Below, in pieces: positions 36,734-44,700 of a DNA stretch of 64,000 bases. Made by a program: the position numbers and the translations under genes. Each line of letters begins with the position of its first letter. Position 1 is the first letter of the stretch. The notes beneath the pieces were generated by a model that saw nothing but the letters and a program-made list of their open reading frames with translations, did not search any database and was not told where the DNA came from. Origin of the DNA: Merdimonas faecis (GTDB lineage: Bacteria; Bacillota; Clostridia; Lachnospirales; Lachnospiraceae); contig NZ_MIEH01000007.1 of NCBI RefSeq assembly GCF_001754075.1, forward strand, positions 158,021-222,020, read 5' to 3'.

Positions 36734-37414
36734 TCATAGCATAAAAGCAGCAACGGTAAAACCCGCTTCAATGAAAAGAATAAGATAGTCTACTAAATGA
36801 AATTTTAATTGTGTAATGCTCGTTTTTGGAGCAGGATTTTCAATGCCGCGGGTGACTGCTGCCGCTGATAATTCTTCAACAGTTGTTGAAGCGGCCATCA
36901 TAAAAGGAACAACAAAACACTCGATTTTTTCTGAAAATGGAATTGTCCGCAGCTTCATTGCATTATGTATGTGCTTAATTTCTTCAAAAATTGCCGGGAA
37001 ATAGCGTATCGTCACGGAAAGAGTGATAATCAACTTTTGTGGAAAATGGCATTTTCTCATTGCCAATACAACATCGTGCAATGATGTTGTGGAAATCAGC
37101 AAGGCACCTGACATCAAGCAGGGAAACATTTTCAGGGTATAATTCACAGATATGGAAAATATCATGGTGAATACTTTGGGGGCAATCGGAAAAATCCAGT
37201 AATTGATACTTATAAAAAGTGTTCCAATGGCACCAAATGCCAAAAGCGATTTGTAGCACCCAGATAACAAAAGCACCATTGCCAATACAGCCATATAAAT
37301 GTAAGTTACTTCTGATGAACTGCCAAAAAAAAGAAGAATGTTTGCGACAAGTAACAATAGTATTTTTGTTCTGGGGTCAAGCTGCAATAAACAATGGTGC
37401 TTTCCTTTTATCAT
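36734..37414 (-). CDS. Cassette B, ECF transmembrane (T) protein
   Basis: 226 residues, starting MIKGKHHCLLQLDPRTKILL, with about five membrane helices. The first coupling motif reads NAMKLRTIPFS (Gly replaced by Thr) and the second AAAVTRGIENPAPKTS is standard. The altered first motif is the main oddity compared with the other T proteins. The gene starts 1 bp after the S stop. Confidence 0.84.
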   Translation of the reverse strand: MIKGKHHCLLQLDPRTKILLLLVANILLFFGSSSEVTYIYMAVLAMVLLLSGCYKSLLAFGAIGTLFISINYWIFPIAPKVFTMIFSISVNYTLKMFPCLMSGALLISTTSLHDVVLAMRKCHFPQKLIITLSVTIRYFPAIFEEIKHIHNAMKLRTIPFSEKIECFVVPFMMAASTTVEELSAAAVTRGIENPAPKTSITQLKFHLVDYLILFIEAGFTVAAFML

Positions 37415-37415
37415 T

Positions 37416-38018
37416 TCAAATCATGCCCGCTTTCTTAAAATGTTTTTTAAATATCCCCCTCGCAAGATAAGCTCCAATCAATCCACCGATAATAGGCGTT
37501 AGAATCATAACAACAAACATTGGAATAGAAGATAATGACTCCATTGTAGTTACATAAGCCTCCGGCATACCCTGATCTGCGATCTGAGTAAAAAAGCTAT
37601 CTTTAAATAGCCAGATTGGAAGTGGAGAACCAGTCATGCCATAAGAGAATAAAATAAATGCTACTGTGTTCCACTTAAAACTTCCATATTTTGATCTCCA
37701 TCGAACAATTTCAGACAATACACAGCCTATTACAAATGTTGCAAGGATAACCATTGTAAATTGTCCGGTAACATAGTAGAGCAGACCGGTAATCAGGCCC
37801 ATGAGTAAAGGCACTCCGGGTTTCTGAACTTTAGCACAAAGAAGCATGAAGGGAATGCCAGCAAGAATCGCAATGATTCCGGGCATTATAATCCACAGCA
37901 CTGGAATAATAGCAAGAAACATACCTATGAAACTAAGTACAAAATAGATCGCAGAAAAGATACCAATATTGATTAGGTCTTTTCCTGTGAGTTTTAAATT
38001 TGGGGTTTGTTCAGACAT
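37416..38018 (-). CDS. Cassette B, ECF substrate-binding S protein (MptD/Trep_Strep type)
   Basis: 200 residues, about six hydrophobic segments. It has LTGKDLINIGIFSAIYFVLS near the N-terminus and ARGIFKKHFKKAGMI at the end, the same bookends as the other S proteins. AAGGAGG precedes the ATG, with the GGTTAG dyad 25 nt upstream. No TetR gene precedes it; a TATACT -10 candidate and an AACGCC/GGCGTT hairpin (38077-38094) lie upstream. Confidence 0.77.
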   Translation of the reverse strand: MSEQTPNLKLTGKDLINIGIFSAIYFVLSFIGMFLAIIPVLWIIMPGIIAILAGIPFMLLCAKVQKPGVPLLMGLITGLLYYVTGQFTMVILATFVIGCVLSEIVRWRSKYGSFKWNTVAFILFSYGMTGSPLPIWLFKDSFFTQIADQGMPEAYVTTMESLSSIPMFVVMILTPIIGGLIGAYLARGIFKKHFKKAGMI

Positions 38019-38043
38019 AGATTTTCCTCCTTATGTTCGCAGA

Positions 38044-38061
38044 AATTAGCTCTACCTAACC
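38044..38061 (-). promoter_or_regulatory. Shared cassette dyad (copy B): GGTTAG-N6-CTAATT
   Basis: GGTTAG GTAGAG CTAATT on the minus strand, 25 nt before the S gene. Here flanking CGCAG and CTGCG could extend the dyad into a longer RNA stem. This is the cassette without TetR, so a factor common to all three is the likeliest binder. Confidence 0.55.
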
Positions 38062-38210
38062 TGCGTACTTAAATGTAACGCCTGCCAAGGCGTTCTATTC
38101 AAGTATAATAAAAAGGAAATACTTTATCTTCTCCAAAGTGCCATTTTTTAACCGATTGGACAAAAACTTTTTTGACTATATAAAATTGAATAATAGTGTT
38201 TTCACAGATT

Positions 38211-38358
38211 GGCAAGCAATGCAATCTTCCGTAAGATTGCGTATTTTGGCAGGATTCCGTTCCCGGTATTCCTGCCAAAATGCTTGTTGGTGACATATCC
38301 CCAAACCCCTAAGATCATCGCCTCCGGCGATGGCTGCGCGTTCCGTTGGAACACTGAA
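38211..38358. repeat. Structured repeat element, copy 1
   Basis: About 148 bp sharing framework sequence and fold with 52648-52796. Plus-strand order: closing stem CAAGCA (38213-38218) with TGCTTG (38281-38286); hairpin I GCAATCTT/AAGATTGC; hairpin II TTTTGGCAGGA/TCCTGCCAAAA; conserved GTTGGTGA...CCCCAAACCCC; hairpin III ATCGCC/GGCGAT; hairpin IV GTTCC/GGAAC; then CTGAA. The stems differ from copy 2 but remain paired. This accounts for most of the gene-free stretch 38062-38377. Possible oriT or other mobile-element structure, or an RNA. Confidence 0.65.
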
Positions 38359-38377
38359 AACTTTTCTCTACTGCCTA

Positions 38378-38836
38378 CTACCTTCTTACCATATCATTGA
38401 TCTGAAAGAAGAATGTAATATTAAGCAATCCGTCCTTCCAGTTAATCCATGCTTCATCCGCAAATGCAAATAACATGCCTACTATCAAATGGATTTCTTG
38501 TGCCGCATCCTTCACCAAAAAGAAATTCTCAGTAGTAAACTGAATTGTAGCATGGTAAGCATTTTCCGTACTGATTTCAACATTCAAATCCAAACATTCC
38601 GCAACAATCAATGCGCCTTTATAAAGCAGCTCAAAATTCTCATATTTTTCTTTATTATGGACAAACACAGTCTGCTGCTCCAACATTTTTAATTTTTCAA
38701 ACAGGTATTGCCCTTCTGCTCTTGTTTTCTCCGCCTCGGCCTGCAACTCCTCCGGCATTTTTTCTTCTTTCTTTTCCTCCAGTTCTTTTTCTATTTCACG
38801 TTTAGACACATCGAAAAAATTTTTAATAATCTTCAT
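38378..38836 (-). CDS. Hypothetical acidic protein with N-terminal coiled coil
   Basis: 152 residues, no family recognised. Residues of about 10-60 are rich in Lys/Glu with heptad-like spacing (VSKREIEKELEEKKEEKMPE, then AEAEKTRAEGQYLFEKLKML), suggesting a coiled coil. The rest is a compact mixed segment without signal peptide or membrane helix (ALIVAECLDLNVEIS, LIVGMLFAFADEAWINW). It is divergent from the small HTH gene at 38952 with about 115 bp between, and may be regulated by it. Confidence 0.55.
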   Translation of the reverse strand: MKIIKNFFDVSKREIEKELEEKKEEKMPEELQAEAEKTRAEGQYLFEKLKMLEQQTVFVHNKEKYENFELLYKGALIVAECLDLNVEISTENAYHATIQFTTENFFLVKDAAQEIHLIVGMLFAFADEAWINWKDGLLNITFFFQINDMVRR

Positions 38837-38951
38837 CTCTCCCTATCCCCTTCATGCACAGTAGTATCTATTTAGTAAGGTACTGTATAGTGAATTATGT
38901 TTCAGACAATCATTATATATAATGGTCTTATCATAGTAAAGGGGCAGTATC

Positions 38952-39170
38952 ATGGATTATGGAAAAATTGAATTTCAAATAGAAAAATTGTTAAAAGAAA
39001 GAGGCATTTCCAAAAATCAAATCTGCAAGGATTTGGATATTCCACGCGCCAACTTCAACCGCTATTGCAGAAATGAATTTCAACGAATCGATGCCGGATT
39101 AGTTTGTAAACTCTGCCATTATCTAAACATAGAAATCGGCGAATTGATGATTTATATAAAAAACGACTGA
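38952..39170 (+). CDS. Small XRE/Cro-type helix-turn-helix protein
   Basis: 72 residues, essentially only the DNA-binding domain: IEKLLKERGISKNQICKDLD, IPRANFNRYCRN and LCHYLNIEIGELMIYI. AAAGGGG lies upstream of the ATG. It is the only plus-strand gene in the accessory island, with its own terminator. Probably a local repressor of the divergent gene at 38378. Confidence 0.8.
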   Translation: MDYGKIEFQIEKLLKERGISKNQICKDLDIPRANFNRYCRNEFQRIDAGLVCKLCHYLNIEIGELMIYIKND

Positions 39171-39203
39171 ACAGAGCTCTTTCACAAAGACGCTCTGTTT
39201 TTA
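39171..39203. terminator. Bidirectional terminator between convergent genes
   Basis: ACAGAGC...GCTCTGT hairpin followed by TTTTTA on the plus strand, directly after the small HTH stop and touching the relaxase stop. Confidence 0.75.
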
Positions 39204-40613
39204 TTTGCTTTTATACCGCTGTTCTTGAATCTGTACTGTATCAGGTTCTTTTTTTCCTAGCAGGTACTCTACATTTGCCCGGACATTATATATTTCTTTC
39301 ATATCTTCTCTGGTCTGCTTATAAGCTGCATAGGCTTTCCGTTTCTGTTCCAAAAGCCCGGCATATTCTTCCCGTAAGGATTTCACAGATGGAAGTTTTG
39401 TAATTCCCAGGCTGTCAAAATATTTCTTCGCCGTCTGATGAAGAAGAATTTCTGCCTCATGTACAGACCTGAATTTCTTACTGTACCCCGCCTTGCGGTA
39501 TTCCACATAGACTGCCCGCGTTTTGGCATAGTTAACAATCTGTTTCTGCAGTTCTCCGTTGGCTGTCATCTGTGATTCCAGTTCCTTAATCCTCACCGAC
39601 AGTTCGTTGAACATAGCGGTTATGGTATCTGATTGTTCCCGTAAATCTTCATAGCTCATATCCCCATGCTCTTTCAGCCAGACTACTGCCTGGGAGAGCT
39701 GCTTTAAATTAAACACTTTCGCCCAACGCTCATAGCCCGGTTCTTTGCCGGACCGGACAGCCGCCTCAATATCAACCAGCATACCAACTTTAGAAACCGA
39801 CTTTTTCAAAGAAGAACGGCGGGGAATTGACATCCGTGTACCGGAAATTCTTTCTTTAATCGCCTGCTCCGTATAATCCCCCTTTAGCGTATCACATCGG
39901 GTATATCTATCCTCCGGTGACAGGCGAAAACGGAGATACTTTCGCTCCCGATTAACTTCAATGCCTGCTGCCTCCAGCTTTTTCAAAAATTCTTTAAAGT
40001 CCTTTGGTTTTTCTTCTAAAGCTGCATCGATAGCCCATCGTAGTTGCTCCTGATGAGATGGTTGTTTCTGATCGCCCAACCATGTCCCATAATGACTGCG
40101 GCTCGGCTTTGGATTCTCTACAATGGACAGACCATGCTCCAGGCACAGCCGGTCATTCATACGCCGGATCGCCCACGTAGAGCCCCAAAAATTGCGGAAT
40201 TTTCTCTGGCAGTTCAGCGCCGTAGAATTGATAATGATATGATTATGGACATGGTGCTTGTCTATGTGGGTGCAGACAACAAAAGCATGATTGCCCTTTG
40301 TCAGTTTCAGAGCAAGCTCCTGTCCGATCCGGTTCGCTTCTTCCGGCGTAATCTCCCCTGGTTTAAATGCCTGCCGGAGATGATAGGCGATCACATCGTC
40401 TGCGCCTCTGTTCCTGCCGGTCAGGTTCAAATACTGACGTTTAGAAAGAAGAAACTCCGCATCTGCAGTCCGGGTATCACACTCATAACCGTAGATTAGT
40501 TTCCCGAAATCAGTTTTCTGCGGGTTCTTTGCGTAATCAATGATGTCCGCAATCGCTGTGGAAATATCCCTGCCCTTACCGACATGTAACGGCATTAGCC
40601 GTGTGGTTGCCAT
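39201..40613 (-). CDS. Relaxase/mobilisation nuclease (PF03432 type)
   Basis: 470 residues; nicks DNA at an origin of transfer and leads the strand into the recipient. The N-terminal catalytic domain has a candidate Tyr in IADIIDYAKNPQKT near residue 27. The metal-binding histidine triad lies in VCTHIDKHHVHNHIIIN (about 114-130), the HxDxxHxHNH pattern of MOBP-like enzymes. The C-terminal part is a long helical region. The length is typical. No MobC-like accessory gene is seen upstream; DUF3849 is its neighbour. It implies the island, or part of it, is or was mobilizable. Confidence 0.9.
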   Translation of the reverse strand: MATTRLMPLHVGKGRDISTAIADIIDYAKNPQKTDFGKLIYGYECDTRTADAEFLLSKRQYLNLTGRNRGADDVIAYHLRQAFKPGEITPEEANRIGQELALKLTKGNHAFVVCTHIDKHHVHNHIIINSTALNCQRKFRNFWGSTWAIRRMNDRLCLEHGLSIVENPKPSRSHYGTWLGDQKQPSHQEQLRWAIDAALEEKPKDFKEFLKKLEAAGIEVNRERKYLRFRLSPEDRYTRCDTLKGDYTEQAIKERISGTRMSIPRRSSLKKSVSKVGMLVDIEAAVRSGKEPGYERWAKVFNLKQLSQAVVWLKEHGDMSYEDLREQSDTITAMFNELSVRIKELESQMTANGELQKQIVNYAKTRAVYVEYRKAGYSKKFRSVHEAEILLHQTAKKYFDSLGITKLPSVKSLREEYAGLLEQKRKAYAAYKQTREDMKEIYNVRANVEYLLGKKEPDTVQIQEQRYKSK

Positions 40614-40640
40614 CCTCTCACCTCCTTATTCAATCATCCT

Positions 40641-41141
40641 TTAACGCTTCGGGCCACCATGTACCTTTGGTTTTGCCTTATGTTCCTGCCGCCCGTTGTT
40701 CCGTTTCAGGCTGTCCCGCACAGAAGGTTTCTTCTCCTGCTCCAGTGCGTGATTCTTCCGGGCAATGGTGATAAATAAATCCGTCAATCCGGGATTACAG
40801 CGGTCCACAACAAAATAAGCGTTTTTATCGCCACCATAACCAGGAGTGACCTGCACTGTTTTCGCCCATTCTTTATTATCGCGGGAAATACGCCCGTCCC
40901 ATTTCTTCCGCTGCACGGTATTCGCAAGGACATAAAAGACCCTCTCATATCCAAAACGCTCCACAACCTGATCCACACAGGAGGCATCAAGGCGATTGTT
41001 TCCATAATGGTCGGAAATGGCCTGTTCGATTGCCTCTTTGCAAGCAACGTTAGCCTGATAAGAAGCATGGAATTGTTTTAGTTCCCCATGCTCATAGGCA
41101 TATTCACCTGAGTATGAATAAAGTGGTATCTGCTCCTTCAA
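40641..41141 (-). CDS. DUF3849-domain protein
   Basis: 166 residues. The N-terminal region (IPLYSYSGEYAYEHGELKQF, HASYQANVACKEAIEQAI) matches the DUF3849 family found in conjugative elements of gut Firmicutes. The family function is unknown. The C-terminus is basic (RNNGRQEHKAKPKVHGGPKR), consistent with nucleic-acid contact. It starts 68 bp after the toxin gene, beyond a terminator, and stops 28 bp before the relaxase, so it is probably expressed with it. Confidence 0.72.
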   Translation of the reverse strand: MKEQIPLYSYSGEYAYEHGELKQFHASYQANVACKEAIEQAISDHYGNNRLDASCVDQVVERFGYERVFYVLANTVQRKKWDGRISRDNKEWAKTVQVTPGYGGDKNAYFVVDRCNPGLTDLFITIARKNHALEQEKKPSVRDSLKRNNGRQEHKAKPKVHGGPKR

Positions 41142-41163
41142 ATTGTTATCCCTCCATAACTAA

Positions 41164-41196
41164 AACAGGGTGCCGCGACCAAGCGGTACCCTGTTC
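41164..41196 (-). terminator. Terminator after the AbiEii-like toxin gene
   Basis: AACAGGGT.CCGC hairpin with a 6-nt loop followed by TTTTAGTT on the minus strand, 12 bp past the toxin stop. Confidence 0.65.
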
Positions 41197-41208
41197 TCAT
41201 ACCATTAA

Positions 41209-42198
41209 TTAATTTTTTGTCATTTTATAATCTGTCCATGCAGGATTCTCCAGCAATTTTCTATAAATCTTAGTCAACGCCTCTACCGCTATATGAAAAT
41301 CTATTCTGTCGCAATCCCGCAAGACGTACTGATTCTGCATAGTTTCATAGGCTCTGCGAACCGCCTCATTACTGCCAGACTGTGTAAAGAAAATAAAATC
41401 TGACGGGCAAATTCCAGGGATACCGTCAAGCCTCTCCATTTCCTCTGTCATACGGATTTCTATAAGATTCCTTAACCGTTCCTCATCAGCCAGAAGCAAC
41501 TGTATCTTTGGATGGTCTGCAATAACAGCAAGATCATAAATATGCTTCGCTGCTTCAAATGCCCGGTGATTCACCTCGGAGTTTCGTACATATGCCTCTG
41601 CCGCAAAGAGTTTATCAATGAAGATGCGCTCCAGCGTGATTGTCTGGACAGAGAAGGGTTTCACGCCATACACTGTTTCCAGGACAGCTTTTTGTTTTTC
41701 TGTCGCCAGATCATAAAGCATAGCTGATACCTCCAATGTATCTACCGGCTCACTGATCGTAAAAGAAGTTGCCTCCACTTTTAATTTTCCGAAACGCTGC
41801 AAAGCATCATTTTCATCAAACACTGTAACCGGATCATACGTATAAACCGCAATGACTTCTGACCGGTTCGTCCGGCCCTGAGACGCATCCCTGGGAAGCG
41901 AAACATATTTCTTTGCCGCACGCTCCAGACGCTTGTCATTCTGAGTCCGGCTGCACTCTCTGGTATCAACTGATAAATCTATATCTTCTGAAAACCGGTT
42001 CGTTGTCCTCAATGCTTTATAAAGGGCGGTTCCTCCTTTAAAGTAGGCAGGAAGTCCAGCAGTCTGAAAACCAGCCAGTTCTTGCAAAATCAAAAGAACA
42101 TAGTAATCTTTTTCCAGTACATCTGTCCGGTATCCACTCCTCTCATGTATACTGTCAAGAAGAAGCCGGAAAGCATTTTTATCCTCATGCAGTTTCAT
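41209..42198 (-). CDS. AbiEii/AbiGii-type nucleotidyltransferase toxin
   Basis: 329 residues. Nucleotidyltransferase core: PAYFKGGTALYKAL (about 46-59) followed by SEDIDLSVD, giving the GG(T/S)-x(n)-DxD pattern of the AbiEii/DUF1814 family. Members act as the toxin of type IV toxin-antitoxin and phage abortive-infection systems, modifying tRNA or blocking growth. Its start overlaps the antitoxin-like gene stop (ATGA). Likely stabilises the mobile element or excludes phage. Confidence 0.85.
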   Translation of the reverse strand: MKLHEDKNAFRLLLDSIHERSGYRTDVLEKDYYVLLILQELAGFQTAGLPAYFKGGTALYKALRTTNRFSEDIDLSVDTRECSRTQNDKRLERAAKKYVSLPRDASQGRTNRSEVIAVYTYDPVTVFDENDALQRFGKLKVEATSFTISEPVDTLEVSAMLYDLATEKQKAVLETVYGVKPFSVQTITLERIFIDKLFAAEAYVRNSEVNHRAFEAAKHIYDLAVIADHPKIQLLLADEERLRNLIEIRMTEEMERLDGIPGICPSDFIFFTQSGSNEAVRRAYETMQNQYVLRDCDRIDFHIAVEALTKIYRKLLENPAWTDYKMTKN

Positions 42199-42857
42199 AT
42201 CGCAGTTCCTCCCATATTTGCGGTGTGTGCCAGGCGGAGCACCGTATTATGATTATAATACTGATCAGCAAGAGCCAACAAGATTTGATAATGCAACCCT
42301 TTTTTCTGAATATAGCCCGCGACCACTTCATAAGGATGTTCTTCATCCACCGGCGCCTTTTCCAGTAAATCCAGTGCATCCAATATCTGCAGGTAATCCT
42401 TGTTCCCTGCTGTCACAGTAGCTTTTGGCGGTCTAATCACAACTCCCAACTTTTTATCTTTCCTCATACAATCCTTTGCCACATTGGTAGCCAATACCCT
42501 TTCACGGGGCATCTGCGAAGTCAGCCCCAGCCTGTGAAGGAGTGTAAGACCAGTTTCGTATCCAATATCCGGCAGAAGATATTTATCTGCAATCAGACGT
42601 TCCTTATTGATCCCTGTCTCACCAAAGGGTGTAACCGCAGTACGGTAATAGATTCCCTTTTGATAGCACCGCAGCTCCGGCATCATCCCACCGTCCAAAA
42701 TCCGCTTTACTGTTACAGCAGCAGCGGCAGACGCTTCTTTTTTTTGTAACTTATATTCTGTTGCAATCATCCCCGCAATCTGCCCGGTATAGATTGGAGT
42801 TCCAACCGGAATCCCAGCGAGCTGTCCACATATAAAATTCGCATAAGTCTGTTTCAT
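42195..42857 (-). CDS. DUF6088 protein, AbiEi-like antitoxin partner
   Basis: 220 residues. The N-terminal part (ICGQLAGIPVGTPIYTGQIA, ASAAAAVTVKRILDGG) looks like a winged-helix start as in AbiEi antitoxins, followed by the type IV antitoxin-like region (YYRTAVTPFGETGINKERLI). It is immediately upstream of and overlapping the nucleotidyltransferase toxin. AbiEi proteins repress their own promoter; the repeated GATATAATATA boxes upstream fit that. Confidence 0.78.
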   Translation of the reverse strand: MKQTYANFICGQLAGIPVGTPIYTGQIAGMIATEYKLQKKEASAAAAVTVKRILDGGMMPELRCYQKGIYYRTAVTPFGETGINKERLIADKYLLPDIGYETGLTLLHRLGLTSQMPRERVLATNVAKDCMRKDKKLGVVIRPPKATVTAGNKDYLQILDALDLLEKAPVDEEHPYEVVAGYIQKKGLHYQILLALADQYYNHNTVLRLAHTANMGGTAI

Positions 42858-42876
42858 GTTCCGGCCTCCTTTTTGA

Positions 42877-42942
42877 TATATTATATCCGTATTTTACATC
42901 TTATATACGATTATATTATATCATTTCTATTCCAAATGTCAA
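42877..42942 (-). promoter_or_regulatory. Promoter and repeat operator of the AbiE-like pair
   Basis: TTGACA (42942-42937) and TATAAT (42920-42915) with a 16-nt spacer. GATATAATATA occurs at 42922-42912, over the -10, and again at 42887-42877, 35 bp apart start to start. Two direct copies suggest cooperative repressor binding, plausibly by the antitoxin. Confidence 0.6.
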
Positions 42943-43033
42943 TCTCGTCAAATAATGAAAGCAGGCGCCATTTTCAGATATGCACAAAATCTTTGAAATC
43001 ACAACTGCTTTGAGCAAAATCAAAAAAAACAGA

Positions 43034-43073
43034 TAAAAAAATCCGGGCAGGACACCAACCAGCATCCCGCCCG
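43034..43073 (-). terminator. Terminator after the CD1845-family gene
   Basis: CGGGC.GGA...TCC.GCCCG hairpin followed by a T-run on the minus strand, 15 bp past the CD1845 stop. Confidence 0.7.
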
Positions 43074-43087
43074 TACATGTATTTTAC

Positions 43088-43378
43088 TCAACCTGTAACA
43101 AAATCCCTCAACGCTCCGTTCAAACCACCAATCAGTCCAACCAGCCACGCTGCTGCCATCGGCAGACCATAAGGGCTGATAAGAAATGCAATTACCAGCC
43201 ACGAAAGTCCCGCCCACAATCCGGCAGTAAAGAACAAGATAAGTGACGCCAGAAAGACAATCCCCGATATGATCCCCAACACCGCGCCGGAAGCCAGTAC
43301 CAGGAACTTACATACCAGATAAAGGATTCCCGTAGCCAGCATAAAGGGGAGTGCTATAAATTTCAAGATCAGCCTCAT
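43088..43378 (-). CDS. CD1845-family small membrane protein of conjugative elements
   Basis: 96 residues, almost wholly hydrophobic: MRLILKFIALPFMLATGILY start, three to four membrane helices, Gly-rich end GLIGGLNGALRDFVTG. It corresponds to the CD1845 family named from a C. difficile conjugative transposon; role unknown, usually in the transfer region. AGGAGGCGGGTC precedes the ATG. Confidence 0.72.
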   Translation of the reverse strand: MRLILKFIALPFMLATGILYLVCKFLVLASGAVLGIISGIVFLASLILFFTAGLWAGLSWLVIAFLISPYGLPMAAAWLVGLIGGLNGALRDFVTG

Positions 43379-43457
43379 AAGACCCGCCTCCTTTTCTATC
43401 TTCTTACAAAAATTCTACCGTGTCGGTCACTGGAAAGCAACGGGGTTTCTTTTTTGT

Positions 43458-43823
43458 TTATGAAATATTCGCAAATCCCCGGAGCAGTTGATCCATCCCG
43501 TTCCACAGGTCATCCAGCCGGGTACGCAAATCCTCAATGTCACAGTTATATTTCTGGGCCACACCGGAGGCAGCAAATATATCATTAAATAATTTCTGGC
43601 GCTTAGGGGCGATATTCTCCACAAGTACCGTCACAAGAAACATACGCTCATTGCGGCTCTGTAAATCCTGCAGCAGATTTTTTGCTTCTTCCCCATAAGT
43701 CGCAAGATCAGTAGGTATGATGTCCATGTCATACCCGGCCAGGACCGCTTTCTTCTGTTCCTCAATCGTCATCTTCTGCAGGTCAGACATCTTCCTCTTG
43801 ATATTGCGGATGGTGACTTCCAT
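43458..43823 (-). pseudogene. Fragment of a VirB4/TraE-type conjugation ATPase
   Basis: A 121-codon frame whose middle (TIEEQKKAVLAGYDMDIIPT, DLATYGEEAKNLLQDLQSRN, ERMFLVTVLVENIAP) closely matches an internal part of VirB4-like ATPases of Tn916-type elements, which exceed 700 residues. It has neither Walker motif. After VAQKYNCDIEDLRT the sequence no longer follows the family and soon stops. So the transfer ATPase is reduced to a stub, and conjugation functions in this region are broken or must come from elsewhere. Confidence 0.65.
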
Positions 43824-43990
43824 CTGCCTTTCCTCCGTTCAGATTTTTGCGGGAAAATCTGAACGGGGCGGCGGGGAACGACACCGGGGACAGGGTTCGG
43901 GCCATGTTGACCCGATGTTCCGGCCCCATAGGTATGAAAAAGCGCCCGGACAGCAGAAAGCTATTCGAGCGCAAAAAACACGGTATTCAG

Positions 43991-44104
43991 TTACATTGTG
44001 ACAATTTTCGTACTGGCTGCCAGACTGGGCCTGTCCGGTGGCCGGGCTTTTTTTGACGATAGTGCAAATATCGTCTGAATTTGTCGGCGGTCAGTGTGCT
44101 TCAT
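43991..44104 (-). CDS. Possible 37-residue small protein
   Basis: MKHTDRRQIQTIFALSSKKA then RPPDRPSLAASTKIVTM. AGGAGG stands 8 nt before the ATG, in the loop of a GGCGGCT/AGCCGCC hairpin (44105-44127) that could gate translation. Basic, no family recognised. Listed because of the clear ribosome-binding site. Confidence 0.35.
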   Translation of the reverse strand: MKHTDRRQIQTIFALSSKKARPPDRPSLAASTKIVTM

Positions 44105-44130
44105 GGCGGCTCCCTCCTAAAGCCGCCGTG

Positions 44131-44302
44131 TCAGCGTGTAGGCGTCACTCCTTTGTCGAGGGCATAAGGAACGGCGGCCTTGATGTTACTCAAAACCGCC
44201 GCAGTACCCTGAAAATCCATTATGGGCGCACGAAACTGCCTGCCCTGCAACGGTTTTTTTCTTTCCCCGTCTGGCGGGGCAGGATAGTTTGGCTTATTCG
44301 GT
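44131..44302 (-). pseudogene. Coding remnant without start, C-terminal tail of an unknown element protein
   Basis: Open on the minus strand from the DtxR gene end to TGA at 44131, reading in part NKPNYPAPPDGERKKPLQGR and MDFQGTAAVLSNIKAAVPYA with the end LDKGVTPTR. Composition is protein-like but there is no ribosome-binding site. It probably is the tail of a conjugative-element gene cut by the junction with cassette C. The rest of the gap 43824-44302 contains only the small frame and hairpin described separately. Confidence 0.3.
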
Positions 44303-44683
44303 TTATTCTTGCTCTTGTGCGGCTGCCTCTTTCAGCCGCGAAAAGCTCTCATCGCTGATAATGTGTTCAATCCGGCAGGCGTCGGCCTCCGCAATTTTGG
44401 GGTCAACGCCTGCGGCGATAAGCTGCTCGGTAAAGAAACAATGTCGCTCATAGATTTTTTCGGCAACCTCGCGGCCCACATCGGTCAGATGGAGAAAGTG
44501 ATCTTCGTCCATTGTGAGAAAGCCGCCGTCCCGCAAGGTAGCCACTGCATGGCACACGCTGGGCTTTGACACCTCCATGTGCCGGGCCACATCTACGGAG
44601 CGCACCATACCGAGTTCCTTTTGGAGAACAAGGATGGTTTCCAGGTAGTCCTCCCCGGACGCATGAAGTTTCAAATGTGTCAC
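44303..44683 (-). CDS. DtxR/MntR-family metal-responsive regulator (short form), cassette C
   Basis: 126 residues. Winged helix SGEDYLETILVLQKELGMVR and VARHMEVSKPSVCHAVATLR, then AEKIYERHCFFTEQLIAAGV and CRIEHIISDESFSRLKEAAA. Same domain plan and Cys/Glu/His pattern as 30301. It is higher in G+C than the cassette C transporter genes, suggesting a separate origin. A mobile inverted-repeat element (44701-44824) lies directly upstream and may have altered its promoter. Confidence 0.85.
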   Translation of the reverse strand: MTHLKLHASGEDYLETILVLQKELGMVRSVDVARHMEVSKPSVCHAVATLRDGGFLTMDEDHFLHLTDVGREVAEKIYERHCFFTEQLIAAGVDPKIAEADACRIEHIISDESFSRLKEAAAQEQE

Positions 44684-44700
44684 CTCTCAATGTAATATAC

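Noticed and set aside
38099..38296. 65-codon minus-strand frame over structured copy 1
   Set aside because: Reading of hairpin arms; the two copies share structure but not this reading frame.
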